From assembly GCA_020403265.1 (NCBI GenBank), contig JADBXZ010000031.1, positions 1-64,000 on the forward strand: DNA of 64,000 nt. Direction: 5' to 3'. Under the pieces are notes generated by a model. The model did no database searches and had not been told where the DNA came from. It saw only the letters and a list, made by a program, of their open reading frames with translations. The position numbers and the translations under genes were made by a program. Source of the DNA: Bacteroidota bacterium (GTDB lineage Bacteria > Bacteroidota > Bacteroidia > B-17B0 > Aurantibacillaceae). Below are positions 1 through 8,058 of the stretch, one piece after another (position 1 is the stretch's first letter; each line of letters begins with the position of its first letter).

Positions 1-2
1 CC

Positions 3-1232
3 AATATCCTAAAAGAAAGCAGTAAACGTTGGGATGGCGGATATGTAATGGCCGGTATGATTGGTCATGGAGATGCTTTTGTTTTGAGAGATCCAAGTGG
101 AATAAGACCTGCCTATTATTACAAAGACGAAGAGATTATTGTAATCGCAAGTGAACGGCCGGTTATACAAACAGTGTTAAACGTAGAGTTTGAAAAAATA
201 AAAGAACTAACGCCAGGACACGCTGCAATTATAAAAAAGGATGGAAGTTTTTCAGAAACAGAAATAATACCACCTCTTGAGAAAATGAGTTGTAGTTTTG
301 AACGTATTTATTTTAGTAGAGGAAATGACGCTGAAATTTATGCGGAACGAAATGCATTAGGTAAAAATTTAACCGATGTTGTGCTTAAAAGTATTGATTA
401 TGATTTAAAAAACACTGTATTCAGCTATATTCCTAACACTGCAGAGGTTGCATTTGGTGGTTTAGTGGAAGGTATTGATGAATACAATAATCAACTAAAA
501 ACAAAACAACTGCTTGAAAAAAAGAATTTAAGTGAAAAAGAAATTTACGATTTGCTATCTATTCATCCACGCATACATAAAGTTGTATTAAAAGATGCTA
601 AGCAAAGAACTTTTATTACTGCAGATGAAACTCGCGACAGTTTGGTTAATTTGGTTTACGATATCACCTACGGCACTGTTAAAAAGAACACAGATAATTT
701 AGTTGTTTTAGATGACAGTATCGTGAGAGGAACAACTTTAAAGCAAAGCATCTTGCAAATACTAGACAGGTTGAATCCCAAAAAAATTATAGTTGTGAGT
801 TCGGCGCCTCAAATACGTTATCCTGACTGTTATGGCATAGATATGGCTATTTTAGGTAAATTTATTGCCTTTGAAGCTGCCATATCCTTGTTAAAAGATA
901 AAGGCCAACAACAATTTTTAAATGACTTGTACGAGCGAACTAAATTAGAAGTTGAGAAACCAAAAGAAGAACAAATTAATTTGGTAAAAGAAATTTATGA
1001 CTTTTTTACTGCTGAAGAAATTTCTAAAAAAATAGCTGAATTGTTAAAGCCAAAAAATTTAAAAGCCGAACTCGAAATCATTTATCAAAGCATAGAAGGC
1101 TTGCATAACTCTTGTCCTAAAAACAAAGGTGATTGGTATTTCACAGGAAATTACCCTACCCCAGGCGGAAACAAGGTAGTAAACAAATCATTTTTAAATT
1201 ATATGGAAGGAAAAAATGTTAGAGCTTATTAA
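3..1232 (+). CDS. purF: Amidophosphoribosyltransferase (PurF family), 5' truncated by window edge
   Basis: The reading frame is already open at base 3, so the true start lies outside the window; the first in-frame ATG (48) is internal. The visible 409 residues begin inside the class-II glutamine amidotransferase domain (a run on GHGDAFVLRDPSGIRP, then SERPVIQTV). They continue through the phosphoribosyltransferase domain, whose PRPP loop reads VVLDDSIVRGTT. The family makes 5-phosphoribosylamine from PRPP and glutamine, the first step of purine synthesis, in the cytoplasm. The long inserts and the length beyond the PRPP loop fit the enlarged PurF form seen in Bacteroidota rather than the E. 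coli type; that comparison is from memory. It converges on sufE with a 4-base overlap and no visible terminator. Confidence 0.88.
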   Translation, partial: NILKESSKRWDGGYVMAGMIGHGDAFVLRDPSGIRPAYYYKDEEIIVIASERPVIQTVLNVEFEKIKELTPGHAAIIKKDGSFSETEIIPPLEKMSCSFERIYFSRGNDAEIYAERNALGKNLTDVVLKSIDYDLKNTVFSYIPNTAEVAFGGLVEGIDEYNNQLKTKQLLEKKNLSEKEIYDLLSIHPRIHKVVLKDAKQRTFITADETRDSLVNLVYDITYGTVKKNTDNLVVLDDSIVRGTTLKQSILQILDRLNPKKIIVVSSAPQIRYPDCYGIDMAILGKFIAFEAAISLLKDKGQQQFLNDLYERTKLEVEKPKEEQINLVKEIYDFFTAEEISKKIAELLKPKNLKAELEIIYQSIEGLHNSCPKNKGDWYFTGNYPTPGGNKVVNKSFLNYMEGKNVRAY

Positions 1233-1642
1233 TTCAATTTAAAAGCCTCTTCCTTCATTTTTTTAATCATACTAACCAATCCGTTTGCTCGAGTTGGACT
1301 TAAGTGCTCCATTAAACCAATTCTTTTAATGAAACCCAAATCGGCATTTACTATTTCATTTGCTGGCTGATTGCTTAAAACACGAATCATTAACGCAACC
1401 ATTCCCTTGGTTATTATGGCATCGCTATCTGCGGTATAAGCAATTTTCCCGTTTAAGCTTTCAGCATGCAGCCATACGCGACTTTGACAGCCTTTGATAA
1501 TATTCTCATCAATCTTCAATTCATCTTTAATCTTTGGTAATGATTTTCCGAGATCAATTAGGTGTTCATACTTAGCTTCCCAATCGTCGCCAAAAATTTC
1601 GAATTCTTCAATTATTTCGTTTTCTATTTCGTTAATTGTCAT
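1229..1642 (-). CDS. sufE: SufE, cysteine desulfurase sulfur acceptor
   Basis: This 137-residue protein has the normal length for SufE. The family signature GCQSRVWL places the sulfur-accepting cysteine at residue 52. SufE takes the persulfide from the SufS active cysteine and hands it to the SufBCD scaffold. The gene is the last of the SUF operon and lies 1 base downstream of sufS, so translation is probably coupled. Its 3' end overlaps the convergent purF gene by 4 bases. Nothing is odd in the coding sequence. Confidence 0.93.
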   Translation of the reverse strand: MTINEIENEIIEEFEIFGDDWEAKYEHLIDLGKSLPKIKDELKIDENIIKGCQSRVWLHAESLNGKIAYTADSDAIITKGMVALMIRVLSNQPANEIVNADLGFIKRIGLMEHLSPTRANGLVSMIKKMKEEAFKLN

Positions 1643-1643
1643 T

Positions 1644-2861
1644 TTAAGATAACATTCGAATTACATTTTTTAACTTCTCAATAAAAAAATCAATCTCTTC
1701 TTTAGTGTTGTAAACTGCGAAACTTACTCTAACGGTTCCCTGAATACCAAGATGCTGCATTAAAGGTTGTGTGCAATGGTGCCCGGTGCGAACTGCGATT
1801 CCGTATTTATCTAATAAAGTGCCAACGTCGAATGGGTGCTGGTTTTTTAGATTAAATGAAACAACTCCGGCCTTTTCATCTGATGTACCGTATAAAATCA
1901 CCTCATCTATATCCCTTAATTTTTGCTGAGCATAATTCACCAATTGCAACTCATGTGAATAAATGTTTTGCATACCAATTTCATTCATAAATTTAATTGC
2001 AGCTTCAAATCCAATTACGCCTGCTATGTTTGGTGTTCCGGGTTCAAAACGTAAAGCACCTTCTGCATACTCAGTTTTTTCAAATGAAACTGTTTTAATT
2101 GTACCTCCACCTGTTTTATTTATTGGCAAATTGTTTAACCAATAGTTATTCATATATAAAACACCAACACCTGTTGGCCCATACATTTTATGAGCGCTGC
2201 AAACAAAAAAGTCGGCTCCTAATTCCTGTAAATCAATTTGCATATGTGGCGCAGATTGCGCACCATCTATTACAACAATAAGATTGTGTTTTTTTGCAAG
2301 GTTTATTATTTTTCTAACATCCGTAATCACACCTAAAGTATTACTCACATGCGCAACAGCAACTACTTTTGTTTTAGGTGTAATTAAAGCTTCAAATTTT
2401 TCTAAATCTAATTCCTGATTTTGGTTTATAGGAATAACTTTTAATATGCCTGCGTTTTCTTGCGCCCATAATTGCCAGGGCAAAATATTAGAGTGATGCT
2501 CATACTGCGACAAAACAATCTCATCGCCATTTTTTAAAATTGATTTTGATAATCCTTGTGCAATAATATTGATGCTGTCAGTTGTACCACTTGTGAAAAT
2601 GATTTGCTGAGGATCTAAAACGTTAAAAAAATCTGCGACTGTCTTTCTTGAATGTTCATATAGCTCAGAGGCCTTCCTGCTTAATGTATGTACTCCGCGA
2701 TGTATATTTGCATTGGAATAGGTATAATAATCATCCATAGCCTTCAATACTACATTTGGTTTTTGTACCGTAGCACCATTGTCAAAATAAATTAAAGGGT
2801 TGCCATTAATTTTTTGATTGAGTATTGGGAATTGAGATTTTATATTTTGAATGCTTAACAC
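1644..2861 (-). CDS. sufS: SufS, group II cysteine desulfurase
   Basis: This 405-residue PLP enzyme releases sulfur from cysteine for Fe-S cluster assembly. The PLP lysine is K225 in SAHKMYGP, and the persulfide-forming cysteine is C363 in RTGHHCTQP, the pattern of SufS rather than IscS. The start used is GTG at 2861, which sits 5 bases after the sufD stop and gives a normal N terminus (LSIQNIKSQFPILNQ); no better ATG lies upstream. The gene is cotranscribed with sufD before it and sufE after it. The start codon assignment is inferred from spacing and family length. Confidence 0.94.
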   Translation of the reverse strand: MLSIQNIKSQFPILNQKINGNPLIYFDNGATVQKPNVVLKAMDDYYTYSNANIHRGVHTLSRKASELYEHSRKTVADFFNVLDPQQIIFTSGTTDSINIIAQGLSKSILKNGDEIVLSQYEHHSNILPWQLWAQENAGILKVIPINQNQELDLEKFEALITPKTKVVAVAHVSNTLGVITDVRKIINLAKKHNLIVVIDGAQSAPHMQIDLQELGADFFVCSAHKMYGPTGVGVLYMNNYWLNNLPINKTGGGTIKTVSFEKTEYAEGALRFEPGTPNIAGVIGFEAAIKFMNEIGMQNIYSHELQLVNYAQQKLRDIDEVILYGTSDEKAGVVSFNLKNQHPFDVGTLLDKYGIAVRTGHHCTQPLMQHLGIQGTVRVSFAVYNTKEEIDFFIEKLKNVIRMLS

Positions 2862-2866
2862 AAAAC

Positions 2867-4138
2867 TTAAACCAAATTTAATTTACTTTGTACAAAATCC
2901 TGCAGGCTTTCAACTTTTATCCTATCAATAACCTCACCGGCAAAAGCATTTAACAGCAATTTTTTAGCGCTTTCTTTTCCTATGCCTCTGGTGTGAAGAT
3001 AAAACATGGCTTCGTTATCAATTTTACCTGTTGATGTGCCGTGGGAACATTTTACATCATCAGCATAAATCTCCAATTGTGGTTTAGTGTTGATAGTAGC
3101 GTCATCGCTCAATAAAATATTTTTACTACTCTGATAAGCATTTGTTTTTTGAGCATCCTTTCTAACAAAAATTTTACCATTAAAAACGCCTGTACTTTTG
3201 TCATCAATAATTCCTTTATATAACTCATTACTCTCGCAATGAGGCATTTGATGATCCATTAAGGTATGGTTATCAACTAACTGATTACCGCTTATTTTGA
3301 ATAAACCATTCAGGTGTGCCTCACAATTACTATCAGCTAATACCACATTGTGATTGTTTCGAACTAACTGTCCACTAAGTGTTATGGTGTTATTTGAATA
3401 ATTTGCGTGTTTGTTAACTTTTACTTGATTGGTAAAGACACCAAAACCATTCATGCTTTCATCCTGAATTGTGTAGCAATCCAACTTAGAGTTTTGCGCT
3501 AAAAACTTTTCGCTTACAAAATTTGTAAAAGACTTTGAAGAACCAATATTGATGTAGTGCTCGATAATAGTCGCTTCTGAGTTTTCTTCCAATTCAATAA
3601 TATTTCTTGGATTAACAACACTTTCTGGTAGTGAATTATTTATGTAAAGAACGTGAATTGGCATTTGTAATGCTTCGTTTCTAGAAATTCGCAAATGAAA
3701 TCCATTTCCTGAAAAGGCCGTATTTAAAGCAATGAAGGAATCGCTCTCCACATTTGCAATTGAGTTAATTAACTTTTTACCGCTATCCTGTATATTAGAA
3801 AAAGTATCGATGTGTAGACCTTTTAAAATGGTTTTATCACTAAGGGTATCAGAATAATTACCATTCACTACAACCAACGTAATCGTATCATCTAATTTAT
3901 AAGGTTTAATGTTTTCGATGGAAGAAAATTTCTGACTTATATTTTTAAACTCTTTTTTTAAAATACCATCTATATTACAGTATTTATAATCCTCGTGCTT
4001 ATTGGTTGGAATTCCCTTTTCTTCCAAATAGAATAATGCTCTGGTAAGAGCACTATCATTCATAAAATCGACCTTGCCTGCAGAAGAAGAAATTTTCTCA
4101 ATGAGTTGTTGGGCTGTATTGGTTTTCTCAGCAATCAT
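2867..4138 (-). CDS. sufD: SufD, Fe-S scaffold complex subunit
   Basis: This 423-residue protein belongs to the SufB/SufD beta-helix family. The C-terminal third carries the conserved stretch DDVKCSHGTSTGKID, with the cysteine and histidine equivalent to the cluster/interface residues, followed by FYLHTRGI. SufD forms the SufBC2D scaffold with SufB and the ATPase SufC. It starts 1 base after the sufC stop and is followed 5 bases later by sufS. The N-terminal half is variable, as in the family. It is distinguished from SufB by length and by position after sufC. Confidence 0.92.
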   Translation of the reverse strand: MIAEKTNTAQQLIEKISSSAGKVDFMNDSALTRALFYLEEKGIPTNKHEDYKYCNIDGILKKEFKNISQKFSSIENIKPYKLDDTITLVVVNGNYSDTLSDKTILKGLHIDTFSNIQDSGKKLINSIANVESDSFIALNTAFSGNGFHLRISRNEALQMPIHVLYINNSLPESVVNPRNIIELEENSEATIIEHYINIGSSKSFTNFVSEKFLAQNSKLDCYTIQDESMNGFGVFTNQVKVNKHANYSNNTITLSGQLVRNNHNVVLADSNCEAHLNGLFKISGNQLVDNHTLMDHQMPHCESNELYKGIIDDKSTGVFNGKIFVRKDAQKTNAYQSSKNILLSDDATINTKPQLEIYADDVKCSHGTSTGKIDNEAMFYLHTRGIGKESAKKLLLNAFAGEVIDRIKVESLQDFVQSKLNLV

Positions 4139-4139
4139 A

Positions 4140-4898
4140 CTATTCGGTTATTTGAAATTCTTTTTTTATTTCATCATAACCTTTAGCTTCCAATTCTAAG
4201 GCTAATTCTTTGCCACCGCTTTTTACGATTCTTCCTTTGTAAAGAATGTGAACAAAATCAGGCACAATATAATCTAACAATCTTTGATAGTGTGTAATAA
4301 CAATGTAAGCATTATCCTTACTTTTTAAAGTATTTACACCATTCGCTACAATTTTTAATGCATCAATGTCCAAACCAGAATCAGTTTCATCGAGTATTGA
4401 CAATTTTGGCTCCAACATGGCCATTTGAAAAATTTCGTTGCGTTTTTTTTCACCACCGCTAAATCCCTCGTTTACACTTCGATTTGCCAGTTTGCCATCT
4501 AGTTCAACTAATTTTTGTTTTTCCTTTACAAGTGCTAAAAAATCTTTAGCAGGAATTTCCTCTTTACCATGATAAGCTCTGATTTCATTTAATGCAGTTT
4601 TTAAAAAGTTAATGTTACTAACCCCCGGAATTTCTACCGGATATTGAAAAGCTAAAAATAAACCTTCGCGGGCTCTGTCCTCAGCAGGCATTTCCAATAA
4701 ATCTTTATTGTTAAAAATTACTTCCCCTTCGGTTACATCATAATCTTCTCTACCTGCTAAAACACTTGATAGAGTTGATTTACCTGAACCGTTTGGTCCC
4801 ATGATGGCATGTACTTCTCCTGCCTTCACTTCTAAATTAATACCGCGCAAAATCTCTTTTCCATCTACGCTTGCGTGTAAGTTTTTTATTGTTATCAT
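4140..4898 (-). CDS. sufC: SufC, Fe-S assembly ABC-type ATPase
   Basis: This 252-residue soluble ABC ATPase has Walker A GPNGSGKST (K40), signature motif FSGGEKKR and the SufC-type Walker B region SILDETDSGLDID. It energises the SufBCD scaffold; despite the ABC fold it is not a transporter. In most genomes sufC directly follows sufB. Here 455 bases holding a four-helix-bundle gene separate the two. It is followed by sufD after 1 base. Confidence 0.95.
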   Translation of the reverse strand: MITIKNLHASVDGKEILRGINLEVKAGEVHAIMGPNGSGKSTLSSVLAGREDYDVTEGEVIFNNKDLLEMPAEDRAREGLFLAFQYPVEIPGVSNINFLKTALNEIRAYHGKEEIPAKDFLALVKEKQKLVELDGKLANRSVNEGFSGGEKKRNEIFQMAMLEPKLSILDETDSGLDIDALKIVANGVNTLKSKDNAYIVITHYQRLLDYIVPDFVHILYKGRIVKSGGKELALELEAKGYDEIKKEFQITE

Positions 4899-4918
4899 AT
4901 TAGTTATAAAGTTAATTA

Positions 4919-4942
4919 GTTATGAAAGTTTAGAAAGTTGAC
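4919..4942. repeat. Left inverted repeat of the four-helix-bundle cassette
   Basis: The plus strand here reads GTTATGAAAGTTTAGAAAG followed by TTGAC. The reverse complement of 5325-5348 reads GTTTTGAAAGTTGAAAAG followed by TTAAAC. With one single-base gap about 20 of 24 positions agree. The repeat includes the stop codon of the four-helix-bundle gene. Matching inverted ends on both sides suggest a unit that moved in as a block or that forms a long RNA stem around the gene. Confidence 0.6.
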
Positions 4943-5315
4943 TTTTGTTTTTTTGAGTCTTTAAGTAAGAAACAAATCCGCCAATTGTTTTACTAACCTC
5001 AATAACTTTTGTATTTAGTAATTCGAATTCTTCTTTTGTTATATATTCTTGATTTTTCGCAATGTAAATTTGCGTTCTTAATTCCCCGGCAGAGCCTTTT
5101 GCAATTATTAGAAAATATATAAATTGATTATTACTTTCTCTTTCGAAACCTTCGGCAATGTTGGAAACAATGGAAACTGATGCTCGTCTTATTTGATCTT
5201 TTAGACCAAAATCTTTTGAAAATTTTTCTTTGTTTGAAACTGAATAAATTAGGTTTGAAAGTTCTAAAGCTTTCTGCCATGCTATTATATCCTCAAACTT
5301 TTCTATTTTACTCAT
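4920..5315 (-). CDS. Four-helix-bundle protein (IVS / S23 type) inside the SUF operon
   Basis: The ORF can be opened from TTG at 5345, but ATG at 5315 gives MSKIEKFEDIIAWQKA, the usual N terminus of this family, so 131 residues are annotated. Family marks are the early WQKA, the central RRASVSIVSNIAEGFER and a helical C half (SAGELRTQIYIA). These proteins are related to the one encoded in 23S rRNA intervening sequences and form pentameric helical bundles; their role is unknown. The gene sits between sufB and sufC. It lies within imperfect terminal inverted repeats (4919-4942 and 5325-5348), and its stop codon falls in the left repeat. No link to Fe-S chemistry is known; it looks like a passenger cassette. 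Confidence 0.85.
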   Translation of the reverse strand: MSKIEKFEDIIAWQKALELSNLIYSVSNKEKFSKDFGLKDQIRRASVSIVSNIAEGFERESNNQFIYFLIIAKGSAGELRTQIYIAKNQEYITKEEFELLNTKVIEVSKTIGGFVSYLKTQKNKSQLSKLS

Positions 5316-5324
5316 TTCATAACT

Positions 5325-5348
5325 GTTTAACTTTTCAACTTTCAAAAC
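5325..5348. repeat. Right inverted repeat of the four-helix-bundle cassette
   Basis: This is the partner of the repeat at 4919-4942, lying just upstream of the ATG at 5315 and 6 bases from the end of sufB (stop at 5354-5356). In the transcript the two ends could pair and place the whole small gene in the loop of a stem, as described for rRNA intervening sequences. The match is imperfect and AT-rich, so chance similarity is not excluded. Confidence 0.6.
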
Positions 5349-5353
5349 TAAAT

Positions 5354-6808
5354 TTAACCAACGCTTCCCTCCAAACTTATAGCCAACAATTTCTGCGCTT
5401 CAACAGCAAACTCCATTGGTAATTTATTTAAAACTTCTTTGCAGTAACCATTTACAATTAATGCAATTGCTTTTTCATTATCTATACCACGTTGTTTGCA
5501 ATAAAATAGTTGATCTTCACCAATTTTACTGGTTGTAGCTTCGTGTTCAACAATTGCTGATTTGTCTTTAATTTCAATGTAAGGAAATGTATGTGCGCCA
5601 CATTTATCACCCATCAACAAACTGTCGCACTGACTGAAGTTACGAGCATTGGTAGCACCCTTTCGCATTTGTACTAAACCACGGTAACTGTTGTTACTAA
5701 AACCTGCACTAATGCCTTTAGAGATTATTGTTGAACGTGAATTTTTTCCAATATGGATCATTTTTGTCCCTGTATCTGCTTCTTGCTTATTGTTTGTTAC
5801 AGCAACTGAATAAAATTCTCCAACAGAATTATTTCCTTTTAAAATTACTGAAGGATATTTCCATGTAATAGCTGAGCCTGTTTCAACCTGCGTCCAAGAA
5901 ATTTTAGAATTGTCTTCTAAACAAATTCCACGTTTAGTTACAAAGTTGTAAATGCCGCCTTTTCCATCCTTATCTCCCGGATACCAATTTTGCACAGTAC
6001 TGTATTTTACTTCCGCATTTTTGTGCGCAATAATTTCTACCACCGCAGCGTGTAACTGATTTTCATCTCTTTGTGGGGCTGTGCATCCTTCCAAATAACT
6101 CACATAACTATCTTCATCTGCCACTATTAATGTACGTTCAAACTGACCAGTACCACTAGCGTTGATGCGAAAGTAAGTTGACAATTCCATAGGGCAACGC
6201 ACTCCTTTTGGAATGTAGCAAAATGAGCCATCACTAAAAACAGCTGCGTTTAGAGCAGCATAGTAGTTATCTGTATAAGGCACAACCATTCCCATGTATT
6301 TTTTCACCAATTCAGGATGCTCTTGAACAGCCTCGCTAAACGAACAAAAAATAATTCCTTTTTCCAATAGTGTTTCTCTGAATGTGGTTTTAACCGAGAC
6401 GCTATCAAATACGGCATCTACAGCGATGTTGGACTGAACACCGCTTAAACGCTTTTGCTCTTCCAATGAAATACCTAATTTTTCGAAGGTTTTTAACAAT
6501 TCGGGATCTACCTCATCCAAACTTTTTAATTCCGGTTTCTTTTTCGGCGCAGAGTAATAAGACACTGCCTGAAAGTCTATTTTAGGGTAAGGGATGTGTG
6601 CCCAATGATTTGGTTCCGACAAGGTTTGCCAATGGCGAAAAGCTTTAATCCGATACTCTAACATCCAAGCAGGTTCATTTTTCTTTTTAGATAGTGCACC
6701 AACAACAGCCTCATTTAAACCGGGCGCAAACGTTTCGCTTTCGATATCTGTGGTGAAACCCCACTCGTATTCCTTTGCAATGTGTTGTTCTAATAATTCG
6801 TTACTCAT
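5354..6808 (-). CDS. sufB: SufB, Fe-S scaffold protein
   Basis: This 484-residue protein has the usual SufB length. It shows the long conserved core typical of the family: [19 protein letters not shown], the cysteine-containing [14 protein letters not shown], and the C-terminal [19 protein letters not shown] and CKQRGID. SufB is where the nascent cluster is assembled within SufBC2D. It lies 12 bases after the nucleotidyltransferase gene and is separated from sufC by the four-helix-bundle cassette. ATG at 6808 gives the expected N terminus ([18 protein letters not shown]). Confidence 0.96.
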   Translation of the reverse strand: MSNELLEQHIAKEYEWGFTTDIESETFAPGLNEAVVGALSKKKNEPAWMLEYRIKAFRHWQTLSEPNHWAHIPYPKIDFQAVSYYSAPKKKPELKSLDEVDPELLKTFEKLGISLEEQKRLSGVQSNIAVDAVFDSVSVKTTFRETLLEKGIIFCSFSEAVQEHPELVKKYMGMVVPYTDNYYAALNAAVFSDGSFCYIPKGVRCPMELSTYFRINASGTGQFERTLIVADEDSYVSYLEGCTAPQRDENQLHAAVVEIIAHKNAEVKYSTVQNWYPGDKDGKGGIYNFVTKRGICLEDNSKISWTQVETGSAITWKYPSVILKGNNSVGEFYSVAVTNNKQEADTGTKMIHIGKNSRSTIISKGISAGFSNNSYRGLVQMRKGATNARNFSQCDSLLMGDKCGAHTFPYIEIKDKSAIVEHEATTSKIGEDQLFYCKQRGIDNEKAIALIVNGYCKEVLNKLPMEFAVEAQKLLAISLEGSVG

Positions 6809-6820
6809 TGTTATTTGTGA

Positions 6821-7291
6821 TTATAACTTATATAATTGTTTAAGCTCTTGAACATCCAAAACATCTTTAGGTCTTTTAGAATTTTCTTTTTCCTTGATTA
6901 AATGATTTAAATGCAAAATTGGTACAGAAATCTCGTTTTCTATTTCAAAATTCAGACAAAAATTATGGCAATCATCAAAATTATTCTGTTTAAAAAATTG
7001 TAAATCCGCCATCACATCAACCGGATAACCATTGTTTAATATAATTTCAGTATAGCCTGCAATAAACGGTAATGAAATAAAAACCTCAGCACCAATGATT
7101 CCATAGGAGGTTAATCCATCAACAAAACATTTTCTGTTTTCCATATCATCCTTTAACCATATATCAAGGTCGTTTGTGGAACGGTTAAAGCCATTAACAT
7201 TTACAGCAAAACCACCAACAAGAATGTACTTCACTTTGTTGTCATTCAAACATTTCAAAAATTTAACTATTTCCTCTTCACCAAAATCCAT
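6821..7291 (-). CDS. Nucleotidyltransferase-fold protein (DUF6036-like) inside the SUF operon
   Basis: This 156-residue protein has the minimal nucleotidyltransferase core. It carries LVGGFAVNVNG (GG at 26-27), then RSTNDLDIW with acidic D41 and D43, and a later VDVMADL giving a plausible third acid at D92. That pattern fits the DUF6036/AbiEii-related group of small NTases, often partners in toxin-antitoxin-like pairs. The ATG shares one base with the stop of the 60-aa gene before it (TAATG), so the two are translationally coupled. No nucleotide substrate or target can be named. Its position between sufA and sufB is unusual. The fold is fairly sure; the function is unknown. Confidence 0.75.
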   Translation of the reverse strand: MDFGEEEIVKFLKCLNDNKVKYILVGGFAVNVNGFNRSTNDLDIWLKDDMENRKCFVDGLTSYGIIGAEVFISLPFIAGYTEIILNNGYPVDVMADLQFFKQNNFDDCHNFCLNFEIENEISVPILHLNHLIKEKENSKRPKDVLDVQELKQLYKL

Positions 7292-7473
7292 TAACCCCTT
7301 ATAATCACTTTATTTCTATTTTCTAAATTCTTATTCTTACTAAATAACATGCTTATTCTGATGAGCTTAAGAGTTTCATGAAATCGTTGAGCATTAGATA
7401 ACGCAAAAAATTGCTGTTTCCTCTTTTCTGCTAAGGCTTCATTTGAAAGTTTATGTATTAAAATTTCACCCAT
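7291..7473 (-). CDS. Small protein (60 aa) coupled to the nucleotidyltransferase
   Basis: A short basic protein (MGEILIHKLSNEALAEKRKQ…) predicted to be largely helical, with no transmembrane segment or cysteine. Both ends use one-base overlaps: its ATG overlaps the sufA stop (TAATG at 7471-7475) and its stop overlaps the NTase ATG (TAATG at 7289-7293). Such exact coupling on both sides argues that it is translated despite its size. Similar 60-70 aa proteins accompany small NTases in other Bacteroidota as far as I recall. It could be the partner or antidote of the NTase, but that is inference. Confidence 0.65.
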   Translation of the reverse strand: MGEILIHKLSNEALAEKRKQQFFALSNAQRFHETLKLIRISMLFSKNKNLENRNKVIIRG

Positions 7474-7799
7474 TAAACACTAAAACTTTCTCCACATCCG
7501 CAAGTTCTGCTTGCATTTGGATTATTAAATACAAAACCCTTACCATTCAAACCGCCTGTATATTCAAGTTCAGTACCAACCAAATACAAAAAACTCTTTC
7601 TGTCAACTACAATCTTAATTCCTTTATCCTCAAACTCCTGATCACCCTCTTTTTTAACGGAATCAAATTCTAATTTGTAAGAAAGACCTGAACAACCACC
7701 TCCCTCAACACCAACTCTTATGAACGCTCCCTCAGGCTGATTCTCTTCTTTCATTAACGCAATGGCATGATTTTTTGCATTTTCACTCACTGTTATCAT
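7473..7799 (-). CDS. sufA: SufA/IscA-type A-type Fe-S carrier, first gene of the SUF operon
   Basis: This 108-residue HesB/IscA family protein has the three cluster-binding cysteines in the usual places: C36 in GGGCSGLSY, and C100 and C102 in the C-terminal CGCGESFSV. A-type carriers pass clusters from the SufBCD scaffold to target apoproteins. It is the first gene of the operon, downstream of a TTG-N19-TATATTTG promoter at 7862-7891. Its stop codon overlaps the start of the 60-aa gene by one base. Assignment as SufA rather than ErpA or IscA rests on operon context only. Confidence 0.9.
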   Translation of the reverse strand: MITVSENAKNHAIALMKEENQPEGAFIRVGVEGGGCSGLSYKLEFDSVKKEGDQEFEDKGIKIVVDRKSFLYLVGTELEYTGGLNGKGFVFNNPNASRTCGCGESFSV

Positions 7800-7836
7800 A
7801 ACATATTGAATTTTAAATATTTATGTCTTTATTCTT

Positions 7837-7855
7837 AATTAGATTAATTCTAATT
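7837..7855. promoter_or_regulatory. Inverted repeat at the SUF transcription start, putative operator
   Basis: A perfect 7-5-7 palindrome, AATTAGA-TTAAT-TCTAATT, spans 19 bases. It lies immediately downstream of the -7 element and covers the predicted start site near 7856. This is where a repressor would block initiation. Length and AT-rich TTAGA/TCTAA arms are in the range of iron-responsive Fur- or DtxR-type boxes, and SUF operons are commonly iron- or cluster-regulated. The regulator itself is not in the window and the assignment is inferred. Confidence 0.55.
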
Positions 7856-7861
7856 TCAGTA

Positions 7862-7891
7862 CAAATATACCCTTTTTATGGTATACTGCAA
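7862..7891 (-). promoter_or_regulatory. Promoter of the SUF operon (Bacteroidota type)
   Basis: On the minus strand the sequence reads TTG (7889-7891), exactly 19 bases, then TATATTTG (7862-7869), an exact match to the Bacteroidota consensus TTG-N19-TANNTTTG. Transcription should begin near 7856, about 57 bases before the sufA ATG at 7799. No other comparable promoter is seen within the operon. Confidence 0.8.
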
Positions 7892-8058
7892 AATAATAAG
7901 CCTTTTTGAGTTAATCTTGATTTAATTATAATTCAATAACACGAACAAAATTAGAACAGAATGGTTCGATCATTCTTTTTATTAACAAAAGTTTGCGCAA
8001 AACGAACAGACAAGGCATCAAGTTTGCTGTTAACATTTAACTACCTTTATAACTTAAC

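Noticed and set aside
5180-5422. 80-codon plus-strand open frame across the sufB/four-helix-bundle joint
   Set aside because: It is antisense to two real genes and spans the inverted repeat; the composition is that of a shadow frame.
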